From the NCBI RefSeq assembly GCF_014649375.1, contig NZ_BMSX01000031.1, forward strand, positions 1-64,000: a DNA stretch of 64,000 nt. Reading direction: 5' to 3'. The translations under genes were made by a program, and so were the position numbers. This stretch comes from Streptomyces aurantiogriseus (lineage in GTDB: Bacteria; Actinomycetota; Actinomycetes; Streptomycetales; Streptomycetaceae). A model generated the notes under the pieces. That model saw only the letters and a list, made by a program, of their open reading frames with translations, was not told the DNA's origin and made no database searches. Every line of letters begins with the position of its first letter. Within the stretch, counting starts at the first letter, position 1. Of the stretch, positions 43,015-50,034 are shown piece by piece.

Positions 43015-44589
43015 TCAGAGGGGGATGTTGCCGTGTCGGCGCTCCGGCATCGGGGCACGCTTGCCGCGCAGCGCACGCAACGCACGGCAGACCTGGACGC
43101 GCGTGTCGCGCGGGGCGATGACGGCGTCGACGTATCCCCGCTCGGCGGCGAGGTAGGGGGTCCCGTACGTGCTCTCGTACGCGGCGACGAGACGGGCGCG
43201 CAGCGCCTCGGGGTCGTCGGAGGCGGCGAGCTCGCGCCGGTGCAGGACACCGACGGCGCCCTCGGCGCCCATGACGGCGATCCGCGCCGTGGGCCAGGCG
43301 AGGTTGATGTCGGCGCCCAGGTGCTTGGAGCCCATCACCGCGTACCCGCCGCCGTACGCCTTGCGCACCACCACGGTGACCTTCGGGACGGTCGCCTCGG
43401 CGTAGGCGTACAACAGCTTGGCGCCGCGGCGGATGATCCCCGCCTGCTCCTGACGGACACCGGAGAGATAGCCGGGGACGTCGGCGAAGGTCAGCAGCGG
43501 GATGCCGAACGCGTCGCAGAACCGCACGAAGCGCGCCGCCTTCTCGGAGGCGTCGATGTCGAGGACCCCGGCGGCGTGCAGCGGCTGGTTGGCGACGACA
43601 CCGACGGGATGGCCCTCGACGAGCGCCAGCGCACAGATGATGTTCGGCGCGAACAGCTCCTGGATCTCCAGCAGTTCGCCGTTGTCGACGACGGCGTGCA
43701 GGATGTCGCGCATGTCGTAGGCCTGCCCGAGCCGGTCCGGCACGATCTCGTCGAGCCGCGTGCCGGCGGGCGCGGACGCCGGCGCGTACTGCGGGGGCCG
43801 CTCGAGGTTGTTGGCGGGCAGATACGACAGCAGGTCGCGTACGGTGTCGAGGGCGTCCACCTCGTCGGTCGCGAGGAAGTGGGCGTTGCCGTTGACGGCG
43901 TTGCTGGTGCGGGCGCCGCCCAGGTCCTCGGCGCTGGTGCGCTCGCCGGTGACCGCCTCGATGACGTCGGGTCCGGTGACGAACATGTGCGAGGCGCCGT
44001 CCACCATCACGGTGAAGTCGGTGATGGCCGGCGAGTAGGCGGCCCCGCCGGCGCACGGCCCGAGCACGACCGAGATCTGCGGGATCACGCCGGACGCCCG
44101 CACGTTGCGGCGCACCAGCTCGGCGTAGAGGGCGAGTGAGGCGACCCCTTCCTGGATGCGGGCGCCGCCGCCGTCGTTGAGCCCGATGACCGGGCAGCCG
44201 GTCTTCAGGGCGAGATCCATCAGGGCGACGGTCTTCTCGCCGAAGGCCTCGCCCATGCTGCCGCCGAAGACCGTGGAGTCCTGCGCGAACACACAGACCG
44301 GACGTCCGTCGATCGTGCCGTGCCCGGTGACCACCCCGTCGCCGTAAGGGCCAGGGGTGCCGTCGCCGGTGGGGCGCCCCCGGACGAACAGACCGGTCTC
44401 GGTGAAGGAGCCCGCGTCCAGCAGCAGGTCGATGCGCTCCCGGGCGCCGAACTCGCCGCGTCGCCTCGGCCCGCCCGGAGCCACGGCCTGTGCCCAACGG
44501 CTTTCGAGGCCGGCGAGGCGTTCGGCGGTGCCGTCGGACCCACGCGCCGCCGTCTCCCTCGCCCGGAATGTTGTCGCCTCTCGCGTCAC
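43015..44589 (-). CDS. Acyl-CoA carboxylase, carboxyltransferase (beta) subunit
   Basis: 524 residues, the usual length. The start is GTG 44589, five bases after GGAGG; a second GTG two codons earlier would overlap the ribosome-binding site. Two crotonase-like halves are clear, with the oxyanion glycines in VLGPCAGGAAYSPAITDF (N half) and GGGYAVMGSKHLGAD (C half). It transfers CO2 from biotin to an acyl-CoA; the biotinylated alpha subunit must come from elsewhere. It is first in an operon with FAAL, PKS and an Fbp-like esterase, as AccD4 belongs with FadD32 and Pks13, so it may make a long-chain carboxyacyl extender. Chain length cannot be read from sequence. Confidence 0.9.
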   Translation of the reverse strand: MTREATTFRARETAARGSDGTAERLAGLESRWAQAVAPGGPRRRGEFGARERIDLLLDAGSFTETGLFVRGRPTGDGTPGPYGDGVVTGHGTIDGRPVCVFAQDSTVFGGSMGEAFGEKTVALMDLALKTGCPVIGLNDGGGARIQEGVASLALYAELVRRNVRASGVIPQISVVLGPCAGGAAYSPAITDFTVMVDGASHMFVTGPDVIEAVTGERTSAEDLGGARTSNAVNGNAHFLATDEVDALDTVRDLLSYLPANNLERPPQYAPASAPAGTRLDEIVPDRLGQAYDMRDILHAVVDNGELLEIQELFAPNIICALALVEGHPVGVVANQPLHAAGVLDIDASEKAARFVRFCDAFGIPLLTFADVPGYLSGVRQEQAGIIRRGAKLLYAYAEATVPKVTVVVRKAYGGGYAVMGSKHLGADINLAWPTARIAVMGAEGAVGVLHRRELAASDDPEALRARLVAAYESTYGTPYLAAERGYVDAVIAPRDTRVQVCRALRALRGKRAPMPERRHGNIPL

Positions 44590-44895
44590 AGCCACCTCCG
44601 AAAGTGGCTTCGAATATGGCAGCGGCGCCGCGACGGTCCGGGCGGATCGCCGTTCTCTTTGGGCGAGGTGAGTCCCGTGGGAGCCGGGTTCGTCCTCGGG
44701 TGACAAGAGGCCGCCGACGCCCGGAGGGCGACGCCCGCGACACCGCATGGTCACCGTCGGACGCGATCGCTGACTGTGCGCGCTCGGCCACCGTCACGTC
44801 TGCCGGGTACCGAGCCGCGCCGGGGTTCGGCCGTGGGGCGACAGGGGTACCCGTGGTGTCGACATACCGGCCGGAGATTCCCGGAGGTGAGGGGA
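44590..44895. other. Divergent intergenic region (accD-like gene / SPW gene)
   Basis: About 306 bases without a supported gene, holding the promoters of two divergent genes. Next to the carboxylase start, minus-strand mRNA can form a 6-bp hairpin (arms 44590-44595 and 44604-44609) whose 8-nt loop holds most of the ribosome-binding site. A possible -10 (CATATT, minus strand, about 44612-44617) lacks a clear -35. Nothing else stands out. Confidence 0.45.
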
Positions 44896-45366
44896 GTGAC
44901 AGCCTCTTCCAGGTCGTCCATGGAGACCCACCCGGACATCATCGACATGCGGGACCGTCTCGAGATGGCGGAGCGCGCCACCAGTACCCCCCGGGCGCAG
45001 GCCGTCGAGACCCTGGCCCTGCTCGCAGGCGTGTATCTGGCGGCTTCCCCATGGATCGCGGGTTTCAGCAACCTGTCCGCGCTGGCGGTCAACAACCTGA
45101 TCGTCGGCATCGCCTACGCGCTCCTGATGAGCGGCGGTTTCGGCCGCGCCTACGAGCGCACCCACAGCATGGCCTGGGCCGCCTGTGCGCTGGGCGCGTG
45201 GACCATCATTTCGCCCTGGGTCGTCGCAGGTGACGTCAGCACCACCAGGACCGTGCTGAACAACGTCATCGTCGGAGCCGTCTGCCTCCTGCTCGGGCTG
45301 GCCGCCAGCGCCGCCGCCCCGGGGAAGCGACCGTCAGGGGCCGGACGCCGCGTGACGACCCCGTAG
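44896..45366 (+). CDS. SPW-repeat integral membrane protein
   Basis: 156 residues from GTG 44896 (GGAGG eight bases upstream; an in-frame ATG at 44920 is an alternative). After a charged 40-residue start there are four membrane helices in two SPW repeats: VYLAASPWIAGF followed by a helix, and AWTIISPWVVAG followed by a helix. The family is of unknown function and common in actinobacteria and vitamin-B12-like membrane sets. A strong hairpin at 45448-45490 follows. Confidence 0.88.
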   Translation: MTASSRSSMETHPDIIDMRDRLEMAERATSTPRAQAVETLALLAGVYLAASPWIAGFSNLSALAVNNLIVGIAYALLMSGGFGRAYERTHSMAWAACALGAWTIISPWVVAGDVSTTRTVLNNVIVGAVCLLLGLAASAAAPGKRPSGAGRRVTTP

Positions 45367-45447
45367 GGGTGCCGGATCAGGGCTGACCTGTATCACCGGC
45401 GCCCCGCGACGCCGTCCGCAAGGCCCCGCACAGCGACCGACCCGCAC

Positions 45448-45490
45448 CTGCGGCCTTCGGTGACCGCCCATCGGTCACCGGAGGCCGTAG
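45448..45490. terminator. Long bidirectional hairpin terminator
   Basis: A stem of about 19 bp with two G-T pairs (core arms 45451-45466 and 45472-45487, 5-nt loop) lies between the convergent SPW gene (stop 45366) and the Tat-exported protein gene (stop 45512), followed on the plus strand by AGTTTTG. Confidence 0.75.
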
Positions 45491-45511
45491 GCAGTTTTGT
45501 ATCGATGTTGC

Positions 45512-46888
45512 TCAGGCCGCCAGAGGGTTGGTCCGGGTCGCCGCCAGCAGGTACCAGGCGGTGGCCCCGGTGTGCCGGTACGGGTAGTAGCCGAAGCCGA
45601 AACCGGTGTCGAGCGGGCTGCTCGCCGAGACGACTCCGGAGTGGGCGGGAAGCGCCTTGCCGCCGATGGTCTGGTCGGCGCCGAGGAGGTCCTGGGCCCG
45701 CTCCACGGAGGCGATCAGCCGTCGGGCGCGGGCCTCGTCCCCGGGGTTGTGCCGGTGGCGCAGGGCGAGCGCGAGGTGGGCCGTTCCTTCGAACCACACG
45801 CCGTTGCGGTCGGGCTTGGGCTGGCCCGCGGCGATCGGGGCGTCCTCGTTCGCCAGCAGACTGGCGGAGCTGAAGGTGACCCCCGCGTACGACTGGCCCG
45901 CGGGCACCGTGCTGTTGCGCCGGTCGGCCGTGTCCAGGACGGCCAGTTCGGTCGTGGCCCAGTCCAGGGACCGGGCGTGGGCGGGGGAGGAGAGGGCGAG
46001 ATGGGTCCAGGTCTGGGTGTCCTCGGGGATCGGGGACCTGTTGATCGTCACCCCGTCGTTGGTGCCGGTGTAGAAGAAGCCCCCGGACGGCTCCCACATC
46101 TTCTTGACGAAGGCCGCGGCCCGCGCGCGCCGCTCCCGCCACACCCGGTCCCCGGTGAGCCGGGCGAGCTGTCCGAAGAGGCCGATCAGGTCGGTGTTGT
46201 GCTCGGTCGAGGTGAAGGGCAGCTTCTCGTCGGCGCCGTTGACGCCGAACTTGTAGCCGCCGAGGGGTTCGTCGGTGCGGCCGACGCGCTCGATCCACTC
46301 ACCGATGCGTACGGCGCCGGTGAGGAAGCGGCGCTCACCCGTCCGGCGGGCGAGGGTGCTCAACGCGATGCCGGCCCAGGCCATGTCGCCGACGGCCGTG
46401 CCGGTGAAGCCGAACTGGGTGCCGACGTTGGCCGTGCCGTCCGCGCGGACGAAGCCGTCCGGCTGCGGGGAGCCGTCGTAGAACGTGTACGGGCCGACGT
46501 TGTAGGCCTGGCGCAGTCTGCCGTCGTCATGGACGGGGTCGTGGGCCTGGGCGTACAGAAGCGCGTCGCCGAGGGCCACGGCTCGGGACCGGCCGTCCGC
46601 GGTGCGGGACGCGAGGTTCGCCAGGATCGCGAGGGCGTTGTCGTAGGTGAACGCGGTGCTGAACAGGCCGGCCTGGTCGGTGTAGCTCTGGGCCAGGCGG
46701 ACGGTGCCGTGATCCGGGTAGCCGTCCATGGCGGCGGCGAGGAAGGCGTACGCCCGGCGCTGGGCAGGCGCTCGGGTCACCGCCCAGGCCGTGCCGGAGC
46801 CGGCCGTGGTGACGGCCGCGGCGCCGACAGCGAGGCCGGCCCCGATCAGAGCACGGCGGCTGAGTACCGGGCGTTGACTGCCGGACAT
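45512..46888 (-). CDS. Tat-exported alpha/alpha-barrel protein, probable glycoside hydrolase or lyase
   Basis: 458 residues from the ATG at 46888 (GAGGAG upstream). The Tat signal SRRALIGAGLAVGAAAVT leads a helical-toroid protein with repeated pairs such as GDMAWAGIALSTLARRTGE and NTDLIGLFGQLARLTGD, and Trp/Tyr-rich loops (TFTYDNALAIL, GGFFYTGTNDG). This resembles (alpha/alpha)6 barrel glycosidases, but no known catalytic pair can be assigned. A perfect LacI-type palindrome lies 50 bp upstream (46939-46954), which suggests sugar-dependent control and supports a carbohydrate role. Confidence 0.65.
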   Translation of the reverse strand: MSGSQRPVLSRRALIGAGLAVGAAAVTTAGSGTAWAVTRAPAQRRAYAFLAAAMDGYPDHGTVRLAQSYTDQAGLFSTAFTYDNALAILANLASRTADGRSRAVALGDALLYAQAHDPVHDDGRLRQAYNVGPYTFYDGSPQPDGFVRADGTANVGTQFGFTGTAVGDMAWAGIALSTLARRTGERRFLTGAVRIGEWIERVGRTDEPLGGYKFGVNGADEKLPFTSTEHNTDLIGLFGQLARLTGDRVWRERRARAAAFVKKMWEPSGGFFYTGTNDGVTINRSPIPEDTQTWTHLALSSPAHARSLDWATTELAVLDTADRRNSTVPAGQSYAGVTFSSASLLANEDAPIAAGQPKPDRNGVWFEGTAHLALALRHRHNPGDEARARRLIASVERAQDLLGADQTIGGKALPAHSGVVSASSPLDTGFGFGYYPYRHTGATAWYLLAATRTNPLAA

Positions 46889-46938
46889 GGGGCTCCTCGA
46901 AGGTGGGCGCGGTGCGGGGCGCGAAGGAAGGGGCGGGT

Positions 46939-46954
46939 TTGAGAGCGCTCTCAA
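46939..46954. promoter_or_regulatory. Perfect 16-bp LacI-type palindrome
   Basis: TTGAGAGCGCTCTCAA is fully self-complementary with a CG centre, and resembles known actinobacterial LacI-family operators such as the CebR site. It lies 50 bp upstream of the start of the Tat-exported protein, in the position of an operator. The cognate regulator is not adjacent. Confidence 0.65.
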
Positions 46955-47033
46955 GAGTGCGGGCTCATTGTGCTGTCGCGTCGGGAGCTGGTCAACGCCT
47001 CGGACACAAAGGGGCGTTGAGGAGACAGAGAAG

Positions 47034-47070
47034 AGGCCCTGTTCCCGCCGGACCGGCGGGAACAGGGCCT
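47034..47070. terminator. 17-bp perfect hairpin terminator
   Basis: Arms 47034-47050 and 47054-47070 are fully complementary with a 3-nt loop (a looser loop of 5 is more realistic). It is among the strongest hairpins in the window. The pseudogene remnant on the minus strand leads into it, so it probably once ended that gene. Confidence 0.75.
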
Positions 47071-47330
47071 TGGGGGGTGGGGTGGGGCAGAGGGCTGCTG
47101 CGGCGTTGTGGAGGTTCTTGGCGGCCAGGGCGAGGCTTTCGGTCTGGGGGTGGGCGGCGTCTTCGTGTTCGATGTCGACGGCCGTGTCGGGGTCGATGTC
47201 GGCGAGGGCGTGCAGGAACGCGGGTGCGGTTCCAGGGCGAGCTTGATGCCCTCGCGGTTGAGGTCGATGGCCGGGATGCCGGCACAGCCGACCGTCCGAC
47301 GGGAGTTTGTCAAATCCTTGACGGTCTGAG
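47071..47330 (-). pseudogene. Frameshifted gene remnant of unknown family
   Basis: On the minus strand one frame gives CAGIPAIDLNREGIKLALEP (ending near 47222) and a shifted frame continues with AFLHALADIDPDTAVDIEHE and LALAAKNLHNAAAALC. Each half has protein-like composition and the two join into one sensible helical protein if a single-base shift is allowed. No start, domain or intact reading frame exists, and the segment runs into the hairpin at 47034-47070. I read it as the decayed end of a gene. The family is not recognised, and the wider 46889-47391 gap holds no intact gene. Confidence 0.4.
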
Positions 47331-47391
47331 TCCTGACGAATACGGTCCCCCTGGTACCGCCGATACCGGCCCCGTCCCGGAGGGTACGCAC

Positions 47392-48981
47392 GTGACCGAG
47401 GACTTTGATGCCGACGTGGCGATCGTGGGTCTCGGCCCCGTCGGGGCCACGGCCGCGAACCTGGCTCATGACCTCGGCCTTCGGGCCGTGGCGTTCGACC
47501 GAGCCGTGGACGTCGAGAGCCGGCCCCGTGCCATCGGGTTCGACCAGGAAGCGATGCGCGTCTTCGCCGGCTTCGGCCTGGCCGACGCGATCGCGGACCA
47601 TGTCATGCCGTACCGCCCGTCCGAGTACCACAACGGCGACGGGCAGGTCATCAAACGCATCGGCACCGCCCCGCCACCGCACCCTCTCGGGTGGGCGCCC
47701 AACTACGTCTTCCATCAGCCGCGGCTGGAAGGCGCGCTGCGGCAGCGCCTCGCGCGGGCGGAGCACGTCGAGCTGCACCTCGGCACAGAGGTGACCGGCC
47801 TGGAATTGGGCGAGGGCGGAGCCACCGTGGAGGCGGTCGACGCGTCGGGGCGCCGACGCACGCTGCGTACGCGCTATGTGCTGGCCTGTGACGGCGGCAG
47901 CAGCCCCGTGCGCAGGCAGCTGGGCCTGGGCATGGACGACCTGGAGTTCGACCAGCCGTGGCTGGTGGTGGACCTGTTGCTGCGCCCCGGCGCGGGAGAC
48001 GGGCTGCCGCGGACCAACGTCCAGTACTGCGAGCCGGCGCGCCCCAGCACGTTCGTCGTGGGCCCGGGGAACCATCGCCGCTGGGAGTTCATGATCAACC
48101 CGGACGAACGCCCCGAGGACGTGTCCGATCCGGAGTTCATCCGTGCCCTGCTGGCGCGATGGCTGGCCCCCGAGGACTACGACCTGTGGCGGGCTGCCAC
48201 CTACCGCTTCCATGCGCTGGTCCTGAACCGGTGGCGCGTGGGGCGTCTGTTCTTCCTGGGGGACGCGGCGCACATGACCCCGCCGTTCCTGGCGCAGGGC
48301 ATGTGCCAGGGGATCCGTGACGCGTCCAACCTGATGTGGAAGCTGGCCCTGCATCTGCGTGCGGGCGCCGGCGAGCGGCTCCTGGACACGTACCAGCAGG
48401 AGCGCGAACCGCACGTACGCCAAGTGACGCTCGTCGCCAAGGAGTTCGGGCACGTCATCTGTGAACGGGACGAGGCCACCGCCGCCAAGCGTGACGCGGA
48501 TCTGCTGGCGGAGCTGGCGGAGAGGCCGGAGGGGACGGTCCGGCAGTCCCTGATACCCGGGCTGCAGGCCGGATTCCTCGCGCCGGAAGGCTTCCCCGCG
48601 CGCGGCGACATCCTGCCGCAGCCGAAAGTGACCGACGGCGGGGGAAGGGCCGGGCTGCTCGACGAGTTCACCGCAGGCGCCTTCCGGCTGGTGGTCCGGC
48701 AGGACACGGACCTCGCCGAGGCCGAGTCGGCGCTGCGCGCGCACCGGGCCGCGGGCGGGTTCCCGGTCACCCTCGTCCGCCTCGTCCCTCCGGCCGGTGG
48801 TGTCGTGGCGGGCGGGCCGGACGAGTACCGCGAGGCAGAGGGTGTCCTGGACGCCTGGATGCGTCACCGGTCGTGCGAAGCGGTACTCGCTCGTCCCGAC
48901 CACTATGTGTTCGGCGGTGTGCACTCTGCGCGTGAGACCGGGCAGCTGCTCGCATCCGCCCGGCGGCACCTGCGCGGGTAG
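47392..48981 (+). CDS. FAD-dependent aromatic monooxygenase (MhpA-like)
   Basis: 529 residues from GTG 47392 (GGAGGG seven bases upstream). It is a class A flavoprotein hydroxylase: the ADP-binding VAIVGLGPVGATAANLAHDL at the N terminus, the DG motif VLACDGGSSPVRRQLG near 165-180, and the second FAD motif RLFFLGDAAHMTPPFLAQGM near 285-305. A thioredoxin-like C-terminal domain (about 400-529) is present. Length and the N-terminal pattern resemble 3-(3-hydroxyphenyl)propionate hydroxylase. No ring-cleavage or other catabolic gene is adjacent, so the substrate is open. Confidence 0.88.
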   Translation: MTEDFDADVAIVGLGPVGATAANLAHDLGLRAVAFDRAVDVESRPRAIGFDQEAMRVFAGFGLADAIADHVMPYRPSEYHNGDGQVIKRIGTAPPPHPLGWAPNYVFHQPRLEGALRQRLARAEHVELHLGTEVTGLELGEGGATVEAVDASGRRRTLRTRYVLACDGGSSPVRRQLGLGMDDLEFDQPWLVVDLLLRPGAGDGLPRTNVQYCEPARPSTFVVGPGNHRRWEFMINPDERPEDVSDPEFIRALLARWLAPEDYDLWRAATYRFHALVLNRWRVGRLFFLGDAAHMTPPFLAQGMCQGIRDASNLMWKLALHLRAGAGERLLDTYQQEREPHVRQVTLVAKEFGHVICERDEATAAKRDADLLAELAERPEGTVRQSLIPGLQAGFLAPEGFPARGDILPQPKVTDGGGRAGLLDEFTAGAFRLVVRQDTDLAEAESALRAHRAAGGFPVTLVRLVPPAGGVVAGGPDEYREAEGVLDAWMRHRSCEAVLARPDHYVFGGVHSARETGQLLASARRHLRG

Positions 48982-48998
48982 GGCGGAGCGTCGGCGCG

Positions 48999-49703
48999 TC
49001 AGGCCGCGGACCGGACCAGTCCGTACTCGTAGGCGTAGGCGACCGCCTGGACGCGGGCTCGGGCGCCGATCTTGGCGAGGATGTGGCTGACGTGGGACTT
49101 GACGGTGGTCGGGGCGATGGACAGCCGGGCGGCGATCTCCGCGTTGGACCAACCGGAGGCGACGGCGGTCAGGACGTCGCGTTCCCGCTCCGTGAGTGTG
49201 TCGAGCCCGGTGTCCCGCTGGACGGGCCCGGTGGTGTGCTGCCGGCGGACGGTGTCGATGAGGGCGCGGGTCAGGGCGGGAGTGATCGCCGCGTCTCCGG
49301 CGGCCACGGCCCGGACGGCCGCGATCAACGCGTCAGGGGTGGCGTCCTTGGAGAGGAATCCGTCGGCTCCGGCGCGCAGGGCGGCGTAGGCGTAACCCTC
49401 GTGGTCGGCGGGGGCCAGGACCAGTACGCGCGGAGCGGGCGCCCCTCCTCCGGACGGTTCCGGGATCCGGGCGAGACGCGGTGACCGCCGGATGCGTCGG
49501 ACGGCCTCGATGTCGCCGGTCTCGCAGGCGTGGCTGTCCATCAGGACGACATCGGGGCGGAGCGCGGCGCTCATGCGCACCGCCTCGGCCCCGCTCGCCG
49601 CTTCGCCCACGACGGTCAGATCGGGCTCGGCCGCCAGGAGCATACGCAGGCCGAGGCGCTGCAGGGACTGGTCGTTGACGACGAGTACGGAGACGCTCCT
49701 CAT
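48999..49703 (-). CDS. NarL/FixJ-type response regulator, orphan
   Basis: 234 residues. The receiver domain (about 4-135) has VLVVNDQSLQRLGLR, with Asn-Asp in place of the usual pair of acidic residues, the phospho-acceptor Asp in DVVLMDS and the switch Lys in FLSKD. The usual proline-containing loop after the Asp is replaced by SHACETGD. A LuxR-type HTH (about 168-230, LTERERDVLTAVASGWSNAE) is intact. No sensor kinase is nearby. It may be weakly phosphorylated or work through another signal. Its start region overlaps a perfect palindrome (49718-49736). It is convergent with the monooxygenase gene, 17 bp apart. Confidence 0.88.
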   Translation of the reverse strand: MRSVSVLVVNDQSLQRLGLRMLLAAEPDLTVVGEAASGAEAVRMSAALRPDVVLMDSHACETGDIEAVRRIRRSPRLARIPEPSGGGAPAPRVLVLAPADHEGYAYAALRAGADGFLSKDATPDALIAAVRAVAAGDAAITPALTRALIDTVRRQHTTGPVQRDTGLDTLTERERDVLTAVASGWSNAEIAARLSIAPTTVKSHVSHILAKIGARARVQAVAYAYEYGLVRSAA

Positions 49704-49717
49704 GGCACTCGCTTTCC

Positions 49718-49784
49718 GAACGAAACCGTTTCGTTCACTTGATGCTCAGGGTAGCCCTGGTTCTATCGAAACGGCATCGTTTTC
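49718..49784. promoter_or_regulatory. Two related palindromes upstream of the response regulator
   Basis: A perfect 19-bp palindrome GAACGAAACCGTTTCGTTC at 49718-49736 and a weaker related one at 49767-49784 (CGAAACG-GCA-TCGTTTTC type) lie 15 and 64 bp before the response-regulator start. The GAAAC/GTTTC symmetry resembles TetR-family operators. No regulator is assigned. Confidence 0.5.
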
Positions 49785-50034
49785 TTAGTGGTCTGGGTCA
49801 CATGCCGGGAGCATCCATGGGAATGCCCTCGCATCGGAGACGGGCGGCCCCAACTGGCAGGTGCCGCAAGCTCATCAGGTCAATCGTCCCGGACTCTTGA
49901 CTCGGAAAGCGGTCGTGGAGATCCTCGTCCCACGTATTGCGCCGGTCATGACAATCCAGCAGGGCCTCGGGACTCCGGACGGCCCGGTTCGTCGACCGTG
50001 CCGTCCCGCCGACCGATGGACGTGGGTAGTGACC
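49785..50034. other. 5' region of the secreted amidohydrolase gene
   Basis: Part of a 331-bp divergent gap (49704-50034). The frame of the downstream gene is open from 49861, but the residues it would add are not protein-like and there is no signal peptide there, so I treat this stretch as untranslated. No promoter or riboswitch could be recognised. Confidence 0.4.
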
